Shown here: one piece after another, positions 1 to 12,900 of the stretch | How the letters are laid out: each line of letters opens with the position of its first letter | Position numbering within the stretch: the first letter of the stretch is position 1 | Assembly (NCBI GenBank): GCA_029891345.1 | Contig: CM057009.1 | Coordinates: 91,621,416 to 91,685,415, forward strand | DNA: 64,000 bases | Source: Dryococelus australis | Taxonomy: Eukaryota; Arthropoda; Insecta; Phasmatodea; Phasmatidae | Direction of reading: 5' to 3' | Program-made: the position numbers and the translations under genes | The notes under the pieces: generated by a model | What the model saw: the letters and a program-made list of their open reading frames with translations, nothing else | Told to the model about the DNA's origin: nothing | Database searches by the model: none

Positions 1-1492
1 GGGGTGCGCGGGAGAGGGGAAGAGAGCGACCCTTGCTGTTTCTACGTGCCATGATGTCACCTTTCCGGACTTTGCACGCCATACCAACCACCACACTGCA
101 AGTCCCTGCAAGGCGGCAGTTGGTAGGCGGGAAAAGTTTATCACGGGCAAAGGAGTAGTGTATCCACACAGACCATACAGAAACATATTAGGAGGCGGAG
201 GACATGTTTTGCTCAGTGCAATTGCACCAATGCACTACCCAGCCACTGAGTACAACCTAAATTATCAGCAAAGCATCTGATATAACCAAAGTGTATAAAA
301 TTTATTTAGAAACCATTTAGGATGTAGTGATTCTAATGCACTCTTCCCTCTATGTGATGCTGTACGGGTATACCCAGAGGTTTCTCAGAGGTGGAGCAAA
401 CAAAAGTGTTTCGGCTTCCACCCCTCTTTCCTCTTCAGACCAGGAAATTCCACAATATTCCAGGGTAGTTGTAATAAATATCAATATATTGTTTTAAAAA
501 CTGTGATGCAGAATAACCAAATGTATGAGCAAAATAGAAGAACTGACTAAATACAATAAAGCAGGAGTTAAGATAGACAGTAAGTATTTTGGTGTAGGCC
601 TGTATGGCAATATAGCATGCTTTGTGCCCTGCAAGCAGCATTTACTCTTCTATTTAAAGTATACATATACTTGCAAATAAACTAAAATGCAGATTATTAG
701 TTATATAGCATAGAAGTTATACAGAACCTCGAATATCTTTAGATGATAGAGCGAGTCTCTCATACCAGCTTACCACATAATCATAATGCTGTTGTAAGGA
801 GCTTGCAGATGTGTAGTACAGTGTATTGAACATATATGTTTAGTGACAAATTTCTACTGCATGCCACTAAAACTCAGCACAATAAATTATTTAGTGCAAT
901 AATCATTATAGGTACTAGGATCATAAACTTGGTTTACATAGGCTCTACACTGTACTTCAACTATACTCAGATATGTACACAACTATTTGCATGCATTAGG
1001 AGACGTCCACTCTTATTAACAAAATTTTGCACACAGTTTTATTTTTCAAGTCCTAGTTTATTTGACCCTCTATAGAACAATTTTTGTGTATAATTAATGT
1101 CAAACCTAATAAAAGTCAATCAAAGCTGAGTATTATTATCTCTGTTATCTGTCTTTGTTTTCACCTGAACAGCAATGCTATTTGTTGTAAACACTTTATA
1201 ATATTAATTTTTTTTTTTTTTTAATAAGATACTTGCTTATTTCAAATACCACTCGGGAATACAGCAATTCACAACATACAGCCTCTAAAATATTTTGAGT
1301 CAGTACAGGATAGTTTTGAGAATAATTTTATTTCAGAGCTGTTCTTAGTGAACAGAGAACTATTAGAGAAATTATTATTTTACCCCCAGATGAATTACCT
1401 TTAAGTGTCGTATATCTTAAAATAGAAAAAAATTAAGTAGTACAGTATTGCAGTTTCGCTCAGAAGGAACAAATTTATCATCAGTTTACATG
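1..1492. other. Non-coding stretch, no gene recognised
   Basis: The first 250 bases are GC-richer than the rest, then the sequence becomes AT-rich. I see no splice-bounded exon, repeat boundary or protein motif. The short open frames here look like chance frames. Confidence 0.4.
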
Positions 1493-1790
1493 GGGCCACA
1501 GTGGTTTAGTGGATAGACTACTCACCTCCCACCAAGGTGAACCGGGTTCGATTCCTAGCAGGGTCACTCCCTAATTTTTGCCTGTGGGAAACATGCCGGA
1601 CAATGCTGCTGATGGGCTGGTTTCCTCTGGATCTCCCATTTCCCCCGCCATTGCATTCCGGTACTGTTCCACATGCACCTCGCTTCATCTCCATCGGCTC
1701 TCAAGACCTCAGTGTTAATAATCGCCAAAATCTCTCTACTCCACTCCACACCAGTTTACTTAAATATTTAAATCTTTCCTTAAAATAAGC
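1493..1790 (+). repeat. tRNA-derived SINE
   Basis: An RNA polymerase III internal promoter is visible: A box TGGTTTAGTGG at 1502-1512 and a perfect B box GGTTCGATTCC at 1545-1555, 32 bases apart, as in a tRNA gene. The sequence does not fold as a functional tRNA because its ends do not pair into an acceptor stem, and it continues into a CT-rich body ending in a TTTAAATC-type tail near 1790. That is the architecture of a tRNA-headed SINE copied by a LINE reverse transcriptase in trans. The 3' limit is approximate and I could not fix target-site duplications. Confidence 0.75.
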
Positions 1791-4699
1791 TCTTGTGATA
1801 GTGGGTGGAGCATAGAGAGTAGTGCATAGGATTGTGATATTGAGCCACTTCCCTTTTTTTTTTTTTGGAGGAAGGGGGCAACACATATCTCTCTACACAT
1901 GTGGATCAGGTTGCGGTGATAGTGCATGTACTTGGGTTAGTTCAAGCAAATAAAGGGGTGCCGAACTAACATTCAGCTCAGCATAACAAAATTTCAATAT
2001 AATATAATCAAATACTAAACTTGCAACATAACACACAAATAAGACACTGGTAATGTAGTGGATCTAATTTTCCATATAGTTTATTGACTCAGATTACGAA
2101 TTACCATAGTAAAGAAATAAAAGATTTACTTCGGAAGGACAACCATTTTTTTTTTTTTCAATTGTTGATAATAAGGTTTCTACATCTCTACATCGATAAT
2201 ATATTATATATGTATAATATCATTTGTTTTATCTCATTTCAGTTACAAATATTTTGTTCACATATTTTAACTACCTTCTTAGTAATACAAAAGAAAAGTT
2301 ACATGCGTCCATCTAGGACACCTTAAATCGTTATGCAAAAAGAAAATATTTTTCAAAGTTCTTTCTGAAGGTTTCTTGCAAGACCATTGAATTTCAACAA
2401 ATTACACTAATTTAAAAGAGTTGAATCCCAAAAAGTAGCATATGGCTGCAGAGTCCGAACGATGAAGTTTCAAAGGCGAGGTCTAGGTGTTAGTAAAATT
2501 TCATGCGTAGTAAAGTAGTATGAATGGCCTGTGAATTCAGGCTTTGCCCACAGCCTGCTGGGATGGAACTACCGCATAATAGCGGAAAACAGAAGTGGTG
2601 AGAATTAAATAAAGATGTCCTACATGGTTTTCAAGTCATGATGAAAGGAAATGGGTATGTCCAGAAGTCCTCGTGGCCAAGAATCGATTCAGGAAGTCTC
2701 ACAAGCGATATATAACATTATAAAGTTATTTAATAACATGTGACACTTTATCAAACTTAAAAATTTGTAAAATGGAAAACTTCGTTAAAACTCCTTATCA
2801 CACACAATAAATAGTTATTTATCTTTCATTATGCAGCATTTCTGAAATTTATTCTTACACAAAATTATCTTCCAAAGGATATGACAAATTGCTGACACAA
2901 AATTATTTCACAGAATATCAAAATTTTCTTTGCCTAACAGTTTGTTTACCAAAACTAGAAGAATTTAACAGAGTGCCAACGGGCATACAAAACTAAATAT
3001 ACCTGATTTAATTATACCATTAAACATAGTCATAGATAATGAAGAAATGATAATTTTGTTGGACTCGTTTTTTTGAACAGATTCAAACTTAAACATTCTC
3101 AAACAGATTTTAGAGAACTTACAGGAAATTAATAAAACGTTAAATCTTACTGAATTACACAAATACATTTATAAATAACACAGCATCTCTAGTTGTATAC
3201 AAATATAGGAAATTAACGAAACAAGTACTTAATGATGTTAAGTACACGTACTCAACAAAATTACAAAATGAAGAATTATTGCTGAAACTGAATACTGAAG
3301 TTTTTTTACATGGGGAAAAGCAATATTATTCCAAAAGGGATTCTCAATCAAATAACTGAACAGAAACAAAAGACCATGGGATACAGGGGCTCTGCCAAAA
3401 TACCGACACACACACAGACACACTAACCAAACAGAATCAAACAACTTCCGATAGATGTCAGAACAAGCAAAATAACAACTAAAAATTATTCACAACACAG
3501 GTTAATAACTGAACTTAAAAAAACATTTACTAAAATGATTAAATACAAGTTAATAATCAGGGATTGTAGTCAAAATAGATTTAGAAAAACAAGAGCAAAA
3601 ATAAAGGCACACTTAACTGAAAATATCAAAATCGCTCACACTGCAATGAAACAACAAAATTCAAGGATAGTAAAATTCGAAATTCTCAGTAACACATTAC
3701 GAAGTGCTAACAAAATGGGTGATGTTGCTTTCAAAGCGGCACAATACAAAACCCTGTAAATCACAGTACTGGGTAAAGGTGGGTTTACAATCAAAAAATT
3801 ATGCTTTAAATTTTGAATTATGATGTGTAAAGAAGAACCTAAACTGGTGTGGTCAATATGCTTGTACATTATAGACATTACTTGGGTGTGTGCATTTAAG
3901 GAGGTAACTACAGGTTCGCTGGACTAGCAAATCTCCAGGGGCCAGAACATGAAAAGGCCCATAACATCAAGAAATCCACCGACCTGGTACATCTTTCCAT
4001 TCCATCAAGGAAAAAAAATGAACATTAGAGAGATTAGACACATGGGTATTCATTTCTGCAATTATATCAATGTACATATTGTCAAATATTTCCCATAAAG
4101 TTTTTTTTTGATTATGTTTGGTAATAATAAAATAAAAGGTTAACGATAGTCATATTAGTGGTGTGAGACAGTAATTGGCAAGCGTATGTCAAAGCTTCCT
4201 AATTCTACCCTGCGATGTCTCTGCTTATGCAGCCTGATGTGACTGTAGTCAGGGCTAGTGAACTGTATGATAAAGAATATCACAACTTTGTAACTATATT
4301 CACTTTGTCTTCGTAACTCTACCAACTCTGCCTGTCCTCCTGTGTATTAATTCATGCTAGTACCTTAATGTGGCATCAGTACAATGAACTCTCTCAAGAC
4401 TAATAATTAAGTGATTCCGAAAGTTTCTTTAAGATGAATGTATTTTTTCATATGCTGGCTGTAATAAACAGTCAAATATAATCTTGTTTCAATGGTTTAA
4501 GTGAAGTGGTATCAAACTTTGATGATCTGGGACATATGTCTGCAAAATTTAAATATGCCTTCAAAAGTGCAGCTTATATCTAAAAAAAAAAAACAATAGC
4601 AGAATTAACACTTAGTTATATTGAGCTGTCTGTTCCTAGGAATCTGTACTTCAAAGAAGTGATAGATAATTTTGCTGAATTCAGAGTTGAGAGAAATTC
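1791..4699. other. Non-coding AT-rich stretch
   Basis: No gene, structured repeat or transposon terminus was recognised. There is a poly-T run near 1854-1866 and scattered short frames with no protein-like composition. Confidence 0.4.
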
Positions 4700-4780
4700 T
4701 AAGGTAGGCACTAAGAGAGAGAGAGAGAGAGTTGTGTGTATGTATGTGTGTGCATGTGTGTGTGTATGTATGTGTGTACA

Positions 4781-4815
<35 letters not shown>

Positions 4816-4988
4816 ACGTGTGTGTGTGCACGTGTGTCCATATACAGGATGAGTCCTTTAAAAGAGGCCCCGTGGGACATGTGTGTAACGGAGCGAGGGA
4901 ATGAGGAAATACAGACCATGGGGCCTCTTTTAAAGGACTCACCCTGTGTGTGTGGCTATATATATGTGTGTGTGGCTATATATACATG

Positions 4989-5039
<51 letters not shown>

Positions 5040-5040
5040 A
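4700..5040. repeat. Compound microsatellite (GA)n, (TG)n, (TA)n
   Basis: A GA run (about 4717-4731) is followed by a long interrupted TG tract (about 4736-4839) and, after an inserted hairpin element, more TG and a TA run (about 5002-5024). The open frames in both strands here are only reading frames of the dinucleotides (Cys-Val or Thr-His repeats) and are not genes. Confidence 0.9.
4844..4947. mobile_element. 104-bp hairpin (foldback) element inside a microsatellite
   Basis: Two 32-base arms, 4844-4875 and 4916-4947, are inverted copies of each other with only two mismatches, separated by a 40-base spacer. The termini read ACAGGATGAGTCC on one side and, as reverse complement, ACAGGGTGAGTCC on the other. 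It interrupts the TG/TA microsatellite on both sides. This looks like a minimal non-autonomous DNA transposon or solo-hairpin MITE. The terminal CAGGGTG is reminiscent of mariner-like ends, but the superfamily is not proven. No clean target duplication can be called because the flanks are simple repeat. Confidence 0.65.
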
Positions 5041-7441
5041 AAGCAAATTCAGATAGTAATATTCTACATCAGTAACATATTAATGCAAGTTAACCAAAAT
5101 ATGCAGCAAGGAGCCCGTTTTAAAATCTTGCCAGGGTCATGAAAGATGCAAGGTTTTCTTAAAAGAAGCAGTTTTATTTTAAATCTTAAGTAAATATTCA
5201 ATGGCAGTGACCAGTCTAAACATCGCAGTTTGCGTTATTGGTGGAAAGTGGCATTTACAGTTATAAGCATGTGTTTTGACTCACTTGCATAGAAAAGAGA
5301 TTAGCCACATGTTCACAGGTCGTTATACACCCGATGCATGTACATGTCTCCTCACAAACTCGTCATTAGGAATTCACAGCACCAATGCACAAAACAACCA
5401 GCACAAACGACCAAGGTAGTCCACACTCGGTCGATGTAGCATTTGCAATATCCCAAACACCCTATTTTCCCGACTTTGACGACCGGACACAACCATTCCC
5501 GACCGGAGTAAGCAAGGTACTAACATAGCGGACACAAGCACACTGCCCCTGATGTCACCAACATGGCCGCCACCACCTTGAATAAAACTGACGTTCCTAA
5601 CAGCAGGCATGAAACTATTAAAAGGAAAAAATTGTGATAATGATTATGATCATATTTGTAAATTAAATTAACAATGAGAATAGTTTGCAAGAAAATATCC
5701 TCCTTGAATAATGATGTGACTAAATGGTGGTTTTAATATTTGATGTTAGGTATTTAATTACCAACAAAATGTTAAGAGGTCACAGTTACCACAAATGTTT
5801 GTGTACTAGAATTCAAAATTGTCATGTGAGTTATGATTAGTGAACACAGAAGACATGACTCCTTTTGCACGGTCAGCAGTTACTTCATAATTCTTAAGTA
5901 ATAAATTTTATATATATGTTTTAAGTAGCTCGTGGAATAAGCTCAAAATTTCCTTTTCTAAGCAAAAATACTGTATTTAGTTAATTATGTTTATATTATC
6001 TGTGCAAGCTCGAAATGTTGAATGAGACAATATTAAACATAAGGCATTGATAAATAGATAAACCAAATCATTGCTGAATTACAACATAGTACTCTTATCG
6101 CTATGATTTGAATAAAATACATAAAGAACTACGTTCACAATATTTAAATATTAGTGGAAAATTTTTATTGATTATTAGTAGATGCAGATAACCAAAAAAA
6201 TTCATTAAAAATGAGGAACTATGGTACTGTTTATGTGAGGAAGTTTAGGCTTGTCCTAAATATGTAAATGTGTTTATTAGTATTTATTTAGTAGAATTTC
6301 AAAGAAAATGTTAATATTGTATGGCACAAATACATAAAACAAAAATTATTGTCAAGAATGTTGAACAAACCACAAATAATTGTGTTTAATGGTTAGTTGT
6401 TACCTACCTAAATTAATTAGAAAATAAGAAGTTAACCACAATCTGCTTAAATTAATAGCATATAATTGAAATAGGCCATATGTTGAATTACTGAATGTAT
6501 ATGTTATTTTACTCATAACTATTTATGAAGAAGTGATTACTAAATGCAAGAACATTTCACAAAAATATTAAGTACAGATAGAACTACAAATATATACCAC
6601 ATTTATTTTTCGCCATTGGTGTACCTATTTATAGGGTTCACCAATAAATATGACAAGAGATCGGAGCACACGGTTCGCACTGCAATGCTGCTCCGTTGTT
6701 CTGATCTCAAGTGTGTTGCATTGACTGGAAAGAAATTCAGCACTATTGTCTGCCCAACTAACGGTACTAGTTGCTGGCAAGTGTTGGTTTATGGTTTTAT
6801 GAACCTTTTCTATATAAACATAACTGGGGACTCCCTCCTCCTAAAACCTTCCGAGTGCTTTGTTGCCACTGGATTTGCCCAGAATAGCTTGGCATGATGA
6901 AGTCAGTCAGCGAACACTGATACACATAATGTTTGATCACAACAGATTTTTTTTTATTTCCAATTTGTGGGCTCCTTACGAAATTAAAACCAGGGCAGAG
7001 AGTACTCATCTGCCCCCCCCCCCCCCCTCTTCAAGGTGTGCCTGGTCAACACAGCAGCATTTTGGTACCAAATTGATGTTATAAAATGATTACCAAACAG
7101 TATATTGAATAATTGAAATCAAATTAACACCTATGTGAGTTCTACATAGTGTTAAATCTTCCTACATACATTTAATTTAGCAAGATGTGCAATTAGTGAG
7201 TGGAGAGTGTATGTTGCCTTTTGTTTACTATACTGGCCTTGCAAATTTTGTATTTTATGTAGTTTAATATAAAAATTATGCTGTTTAAAATTGGCTGCAC
7301 ATAGTAAAAAGTGAATTATTTCAATAGGCCTGTTAATATTGGAAATAAGTAAATACAAATAATATTAATTTATACTATTAAACAAACATGTTATTTACAT
7401 GCTTATTGTTAATCAAAATGGGAAAGTGTCACTTCATACAC
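5041..7441. other. Non-coding stretch with two GC-richer patches
   Basis: Mostly AT-rich. A GC-richer patch at 5374-5610 has a minus-strand open frame with a fragment (RNVSFIQ, then GGGHVGDI) that faintly recalls the start of the mariner transposase catalytic segment; I do not consider it proven. A second patch at 6640-6910 has an open frame on + with no recognised motif. A run of 15 C lies at 7013-7027. Confidence 0.35.
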
Positions 7442-9044
7442 TGACGCCGGCTAACAGCCAGTGGCGCTAGAGCCCATGACGGTACTCACCACTCGCGTGT
7501 CACATGTCCTGCACATGCGCAAAGAGACCAATATTCTGAACTCTCACATAAATATTATTTTTCAGTATAAAATGTGCTTTGTATTTGTATTTGCACGGTT
7601 TAATATGTCTTAAAATGTTTTGAAGTGTTTGTTGTTGTTTAAAAAATTTTTTTTGTTATGAATTAAGAACACCAAGATTAATAACACTAATAATCTGGCA
7701 TCAATGCTATCTAAAAGAGACACTGAAATAATAAGAAAAATTCATAAGAAAATTATAAAATGTAAAACAGTAATTATTATAATTTGTGCAATCTTATTTC
7801 TGTATTAAAATGTTTTACTTGGCGTGTATAGCACTTCCGCTTATGTAAACCCTGTAGGCGGCCATAGTAGGTCTGTGCGACGCTTGTCTCTGGACAGTCT
7901 GCCAAGGAGAGCTGGCGAAGTAAGACACTGTTACGTACGCACTACAACTTTTGTTCACTGATGTAGATTTCAGTAGTCAATTTAGTTTACCGGTCACCTT
8001 TGCTTGTGTACATTTTGCCAGACATTTCCCCAGCATTATGCTTCCACATTACTAATTTATTTCGTTCTTGTAACATTTTTAACTTGATTGAGGAGAAGGA
8101 GGAGAAAGATATCGGAGAGGTCACGCGACCCGCGCAACTTGAATCATGCACCATCTGCCTATGTTAGTGGCGTTTCATTGTAATTTCTGCATTATTGCTA
8201 CGTGTAATTTAAAGTGTTTTAGTTTCATGTATGTATTTGAGTTTGATTTTTATATTTGAATATTTTACGGCAACATCATGTATAACCACGTGGCTGACCA
8301 ACTTCAAGTATATGGCTATGCCATCATTGAGTTTTGAATGCTTATTTATGTAACATCGTATGTGCAATATTTTATTAGGGGTTCTAAGTTCAATTTTGGT
8401 CAGGGTTCCTTGTAATTTCACGTAAATTAGTGCTTTTTGTGTTTGACCACGCAGTCACTTTCATGTTTGATTTTACCGCCATCAGGCATGCTACACACCT
8501 GCAATCACTTAAATCATTAAGTGAATAATTTTCTCTAGCAGACTAATATTTTGTTGGAATTTAATTTGCATTTTTCACCAAGAAATAATGCAATTCCACC
8601 TGCACCACGTGGTCCGCTACGACCTTCATCCGGCAGCATCCGCGCCATCTAAACTTGTTTTCACTCATGTGTGTGTTTATTTTGAATACTCATCTCGTGT
8701 CCCTAGTCATGACCGAGATAATCATAATTTCATTGGCACGTTGATGTGTACGCATAGTAACAATAAAAACAAGTCTACAGTGAACTTGCCTCTTTTATTC
8801 AGTAGTGACAATGTCCTAGCCACATATATTTTATTAAGTGTTTATGTCAAAGTGATGTTTAGTAAAAGTTTAGTATGGCCTATGTGTTTGTAAGTACGCA
8901 CGGGTGAGACGGGCATACAGAACCCACAGCATCCCTGAGAACCTTGAGTCTCAACAGTGTGGTGATTGGGAAGCACCGCTGGCACCCATATCACCAGTAA
9001 ACATTTGTGTCATCGTTCTTCTCGTGTCTCATCTGACGGCGTCA
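7442..9044. mobile_element. Unclassified TIR element, copy 1
   Basis: The 1603-base element begins TGACGCCGGC and ends GACGGCGTCA, giving short inverted termini (TGACGCC/GGCGTCA), and is flanked by ACAC on both sides (7438-7441 and 9045-9048), consistent with a 4-base target duplication. A second copy at 39451-41407 aligns with it from end to end in the same orientation with the same termini, which fixes the boundaries independently. Landmarks shared by both copies include a GCGGCCAT-containing segment near 7858 and a purine-rich GGAGAAGGAGGAGAAAG segment near 8092. No transposase is recognisable in either copy, so it is likely non-autonomous. I cannot assign a superfamily. Confidence 0.7.
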
Positions 9045-9771
9045 ACACATTTGGCTAGATAAAGAGTTGGAAATTGATATTTTGTGAAGCAGTGGGGTAG
9101 GAGATGGCAAATGGCAAAAAACAATTTGCTGGTTTGTCTGCTGTGCACAATTTTATCAGTAACTATACACTGAGTGGGAGAATGTTTTTGAAAATATTCA
9201 TAATGAACTTGGGTTATCAAAATACACATTCCCAAAACATTGCTTCAGTAGATGACTCGCTCATGAATTTGCTTCAACAAGGTTTATAAAACAGGAAAGG
9301 CTTTGCATGATTGTTTCTTGGAGAGTGTTCTAAGCACCTAGATCTTGTACTTGAGAATCGTAAAATTACTGCGGTGATCCAAAGTAGGTGTAGAAAAATC
9401 TTATTTTTGTTTGCAGTAGTGCTAAAATATTTACCATTTTAAATTTTTGGTTTAGTTTTGTCCTTATCCATGTTATATTCACTGAACTTTGAACCTTTGT
9501 TAAAAATAAAATTTGTTAGAATTTGCAATTCTGCTACCATCTAAGAGTATATGTGATGTTTCATGATTTACCTTGAAAGAAAAATATTGCTTGTGCGTGA
9601 AAATGAAAGCTCACCCAAATTAAAGGAATTGTGCTAATATTTATTGTTGTTTTAGGTAACCAGGAAAGTACTATTTGAAATAAGACAATATGGTTGCCCT
9701 GTTTTATATAGGTATACTTATTTTCATATTAAAGGAAACAAAAAGCCTCTCTTTCTTTCAAGAACATAAAA
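9045..9771. other. Non-coding stretch between two mobile elements
   Basis: A 62-codon plus-strand frame at 9104-9289 has no recognised motif and no splice or promoter context. The rest is AT-rich and nothing else is seen. Confidence 0.35.
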
Positions 9772-9913
9772 CTAATAATATTTTATTCATAGACAACAAT
9801 TTTAATCCACGAGAACACTAAACAAAGGCTGTATGCTAGTTCTCTACTGTTTACAACTAACTCTCAAGACAAAAGACTGCACTATTGTTCATACAGACAA
9901 TAAGGGCACTATA
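9772..9913 (-). repeat. 3' LTR of copia element 1
   Basis: This segment is a direct repeat of 13477-13620: both share TTATTCATAGACAACAAT, then CTAGTTCTCTACTGTTTACA and CAAGACAAAAGACTGCA, in the same order and orientation. The pair brackets copia-type coding remains, so they are its long terminal repeats, short at about 142-144 bases. Read on the minus strand this is the downstream LTR. The two LTRs have diverged noticeably, so insertion is old. Confidence 0.75.
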
Positions 9914-12900
9914 ACACTTTCCCTAATTAAATAATTGTTGAACACAACACTTCTACACTGTATTAAGTCTCATTCTTGAGCACAGCTGTTGAAGTCTTGG
10001 CTTTGGAATGGGCTTCGTAAGGAGGTCTGCAAGTTGGAACTCGAATGGCACCTTGTTAACATCTGACTCCCCGTCTCTCACAAGTTTTCTCACAATGAAG
10101 TGCTAAATTTTTATATGTTTTGTTCTTCTATGGTGTTCTGTGGTTCTGTGCCCATCTGGTCACTGCTTCATTGTCTACCTTCAAAACTGGAACACTTGTC
10201 AAGTCAGTCATTCCATGGAATAGCTGCTTCAGCCAGACCAACTCCCTTCTTGCCTCACTTCCGTTGTGGACAAGGCCCCAGAAGTTTGTCTGTGGCTCAG
10301 CCAGGAGACAGCTCCACCTCCGTACATACAGCTCCGGTGGTAGATCTTCCTGTTACCTCATCCCCTGCTAAGTCAGCATCACTGAATCCCATGAAGGAGC
10401 CTTTCTTTGTGTTTCGTTTATAAACAAGCCAATAGTCTGGGTTCCCCTGATATAAAGTCTTTTAACTAAGTAGATATCGTTCCTACTTTGGTTTTCCAAG
10501 GCCCTAGATGCTACCCTCAGAGCTTAAGCAATGTCTGGTCTAGTCCCTGTCATGAAGTACATCAAAACCCCAACTGCCTGCCTGTATGGAAATATCTCAT
10601 CTCTTGCTTCTTCTTCGATATATTTCCCTGATTTGAATTTCTCTGTGATGATGGGAGTTGCTACTCTCCTACATTCTAAGATTCCAAATCTATCCAGTAT
10701 TTTATTTTCATAACCACTCTTGCTAACCTGTACTGTCGTATCCTCCTTTCTATTAATTTCCAATCCTAAGAAGTAAGTTGCTGGTGTTCCTCTGATTTTG
10801 AATTCTGTCCTCATGGCTCTCATGAAGTTTGTTAATTCCTGAGTGTCATTGGCAGCGACCAGCCCATCGTTCACATACAGCGCCAACAATATTTTCTCAT
10901 TACCTTTTATTCTTATGAATAAACAGGAATCTGCATCACTCGCTTTGAAGCCTTGATTCGTCAAAAACTTTCCAAACCTTTGGTTCCAACAGTGAGGTGC
11001 CTGCTTTAAGACCATATAGGCTTTGTTTGGGTCTGCAAACCAGACCTGAACTATCATCATATCTCTCCGGCTGCTGTATATAGATCTCTTCTGTTAGATT
11101 ACCATACAAAAATGCTGTAGAAACGTCAAACTGCCACAATGGCAAACATTCACTAGCGGCGACATTCAAAAGAGATCTTATTGTTCCTGCTTTAGTTACC
11201 GGGCTAAATGTCTGAGAATAATAAATTCCTTTTCACTGCGAGTAATCCTTTACCATTAACCTTGCTTTAAACCTTTCTGCAAGTCTATCAGCCTTAATTT
11301 AAATTTTATACATCCACTTACAAGGAAATGCTTTCATTCCAAGCAGCACTTTTTTTAAGGTCCAGGTCTCATTCTCCATCAGGGATCTCATTTCACTCTC
11401 CATAGCTCCTATCCAGTCTTTTCTTCTCAAACTAGATGCTGCTCCTTTCTAGGTTACTGGTTTTTCTAGCTGAGTGACATCTGAAATGGCTGACATGTAG
11501 TCATCAAACCTCTGCGGACGCCTGATCTCAGCTCTATTTCGTAATTCTCTTTCATATTTTGAATTATTTTCTTCTTGTTCTTCAATTAACTCCTCTTTCT
11601 CCTCATCTCCTCCCAGAAAATCATGATCTTCATTGTTCTTTTCTTCATCCTCATTAGTTTTAGCTTGAAAGTAATTTTTCATTCTAATTCTTCTGAATTT
11701 CCTTGACTTAATTGATCTTCAGTTTTCTCATTCAAATTGTGTTTGACTATTTATCTAGTGTCCTATAACTTGAGTCTCATTCAAAAATTGTCTCAACTTT
11801 CTTGGTAACTCAGACTTGTGCCTCTTATAATAGAAACCTGCTGAACTCATCCTTAAACAGTACAAAATACCGTAAATTTGAGAGTGAGTGCGGAAAATGG
11901 CCACAAACATAAAAATAAATCGGTTCACCTGGGCTCGTTGCTCTTTCTCAATTGGCCAAAATTTAGTCTATGTGTTTTTCCATAGATACCCTTCACAAAG
12001 ATCATTATCTAACTGAAAATTCTTACCAAATTCTTCTAGTATCTTTCTTTTGACATACCTGTTATTTTCATGTACTTATCTCTCATGATATAACTGAATT
12101 TAGTTTTAATTTGTCAAAGAAGCAATTTCTTTTAATTTGATATTTCTAAATAAAATGTTTTATATACCTCCATGTCTTCTTCGAGTACCTTCCTATTTCA
12201 GTTTTCCATCCACTTTAAAATAACTCACTTCCAGGATTTTGGTCTTGAGCAGCTAAGGACGAAAACAGGTATCTGCTAAGTTTTGGGACATACCAATCAT
12301 AGCAAAGCTGTAGCCGTATCCGCTGCCCACCAACTTGAGCTACAACCTAAACTGATCCCTTACCTACTGCTTTATTTGCTTCATCATTTGCTGTCTTTAC
12401 CAAATGAGTTACACTAAATTTTTCAGAGGTGGTAAAAACATCCCTCTGATTTGTTACATGATTCATAGCCCCATTGTCTACGTACCAATCTTGATCATCA
12501 TTGTCAGATGGCAGAGATGCAGTAGCAGCCATGTGGCTCTCGACTGCTTCAACTGACTCCTCTAACTGTGAGCCTTCAAGTTTCCCCCTTGGAAGCATTG
12601 GTTTACCATTATCTACCGATTTTCTGCATTTCCTGACAATGTGACCCGGTTTCTTATAATAATAATAAAGAAATGTTGACTTATTAGTGACGTGTTTTGC
12701 CTCTTTACCTATCGGCTTATCAGATACCTTCCTTGATGTTGTGGTTAATGCTTCCTGCCCTAAGCCAGCAGTCCTACTCTTTAAGGCCTTTTCAAATGTG
12801 CAAAGCTGGCTTGTGAGGTTTCCTATTGTTTTCTCAGATTTACTCATCAGCTACCAGCTAGACTTAAACATAAAATATTTTTCAGACAGTGTACCTAAAA

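Noticed and set aside
1494..1570. A functional tRNA gene
   Set aside because: A and B boxes are good, but the ends do not pair into an acceptor stem and the sequence continues into a SINE body.
4605..5142. Open frames of 80-136 codons rich in Cys-Val or Thr-His
   Set aside because: They are translations of TG/CA and TA simple repeats around a hairpin element.
5374..5610. Mariner transposase fragment on the minus strand
   Set aside because: Only a short RNVSFIQ-like stretch resembles the family; the following residues lack the PRSPDL and LWG blocks.
6544..6897. 117-codon plus-strand frame
   Set aside because: No recognisable motif, and the first half is translated AT-rich sequence; insufficient evidence for a gene.
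9104..9289. 62-codon frame beside the unclassified TIR element
   Set aside because: No homology, no splice or promoter evidence and short length.
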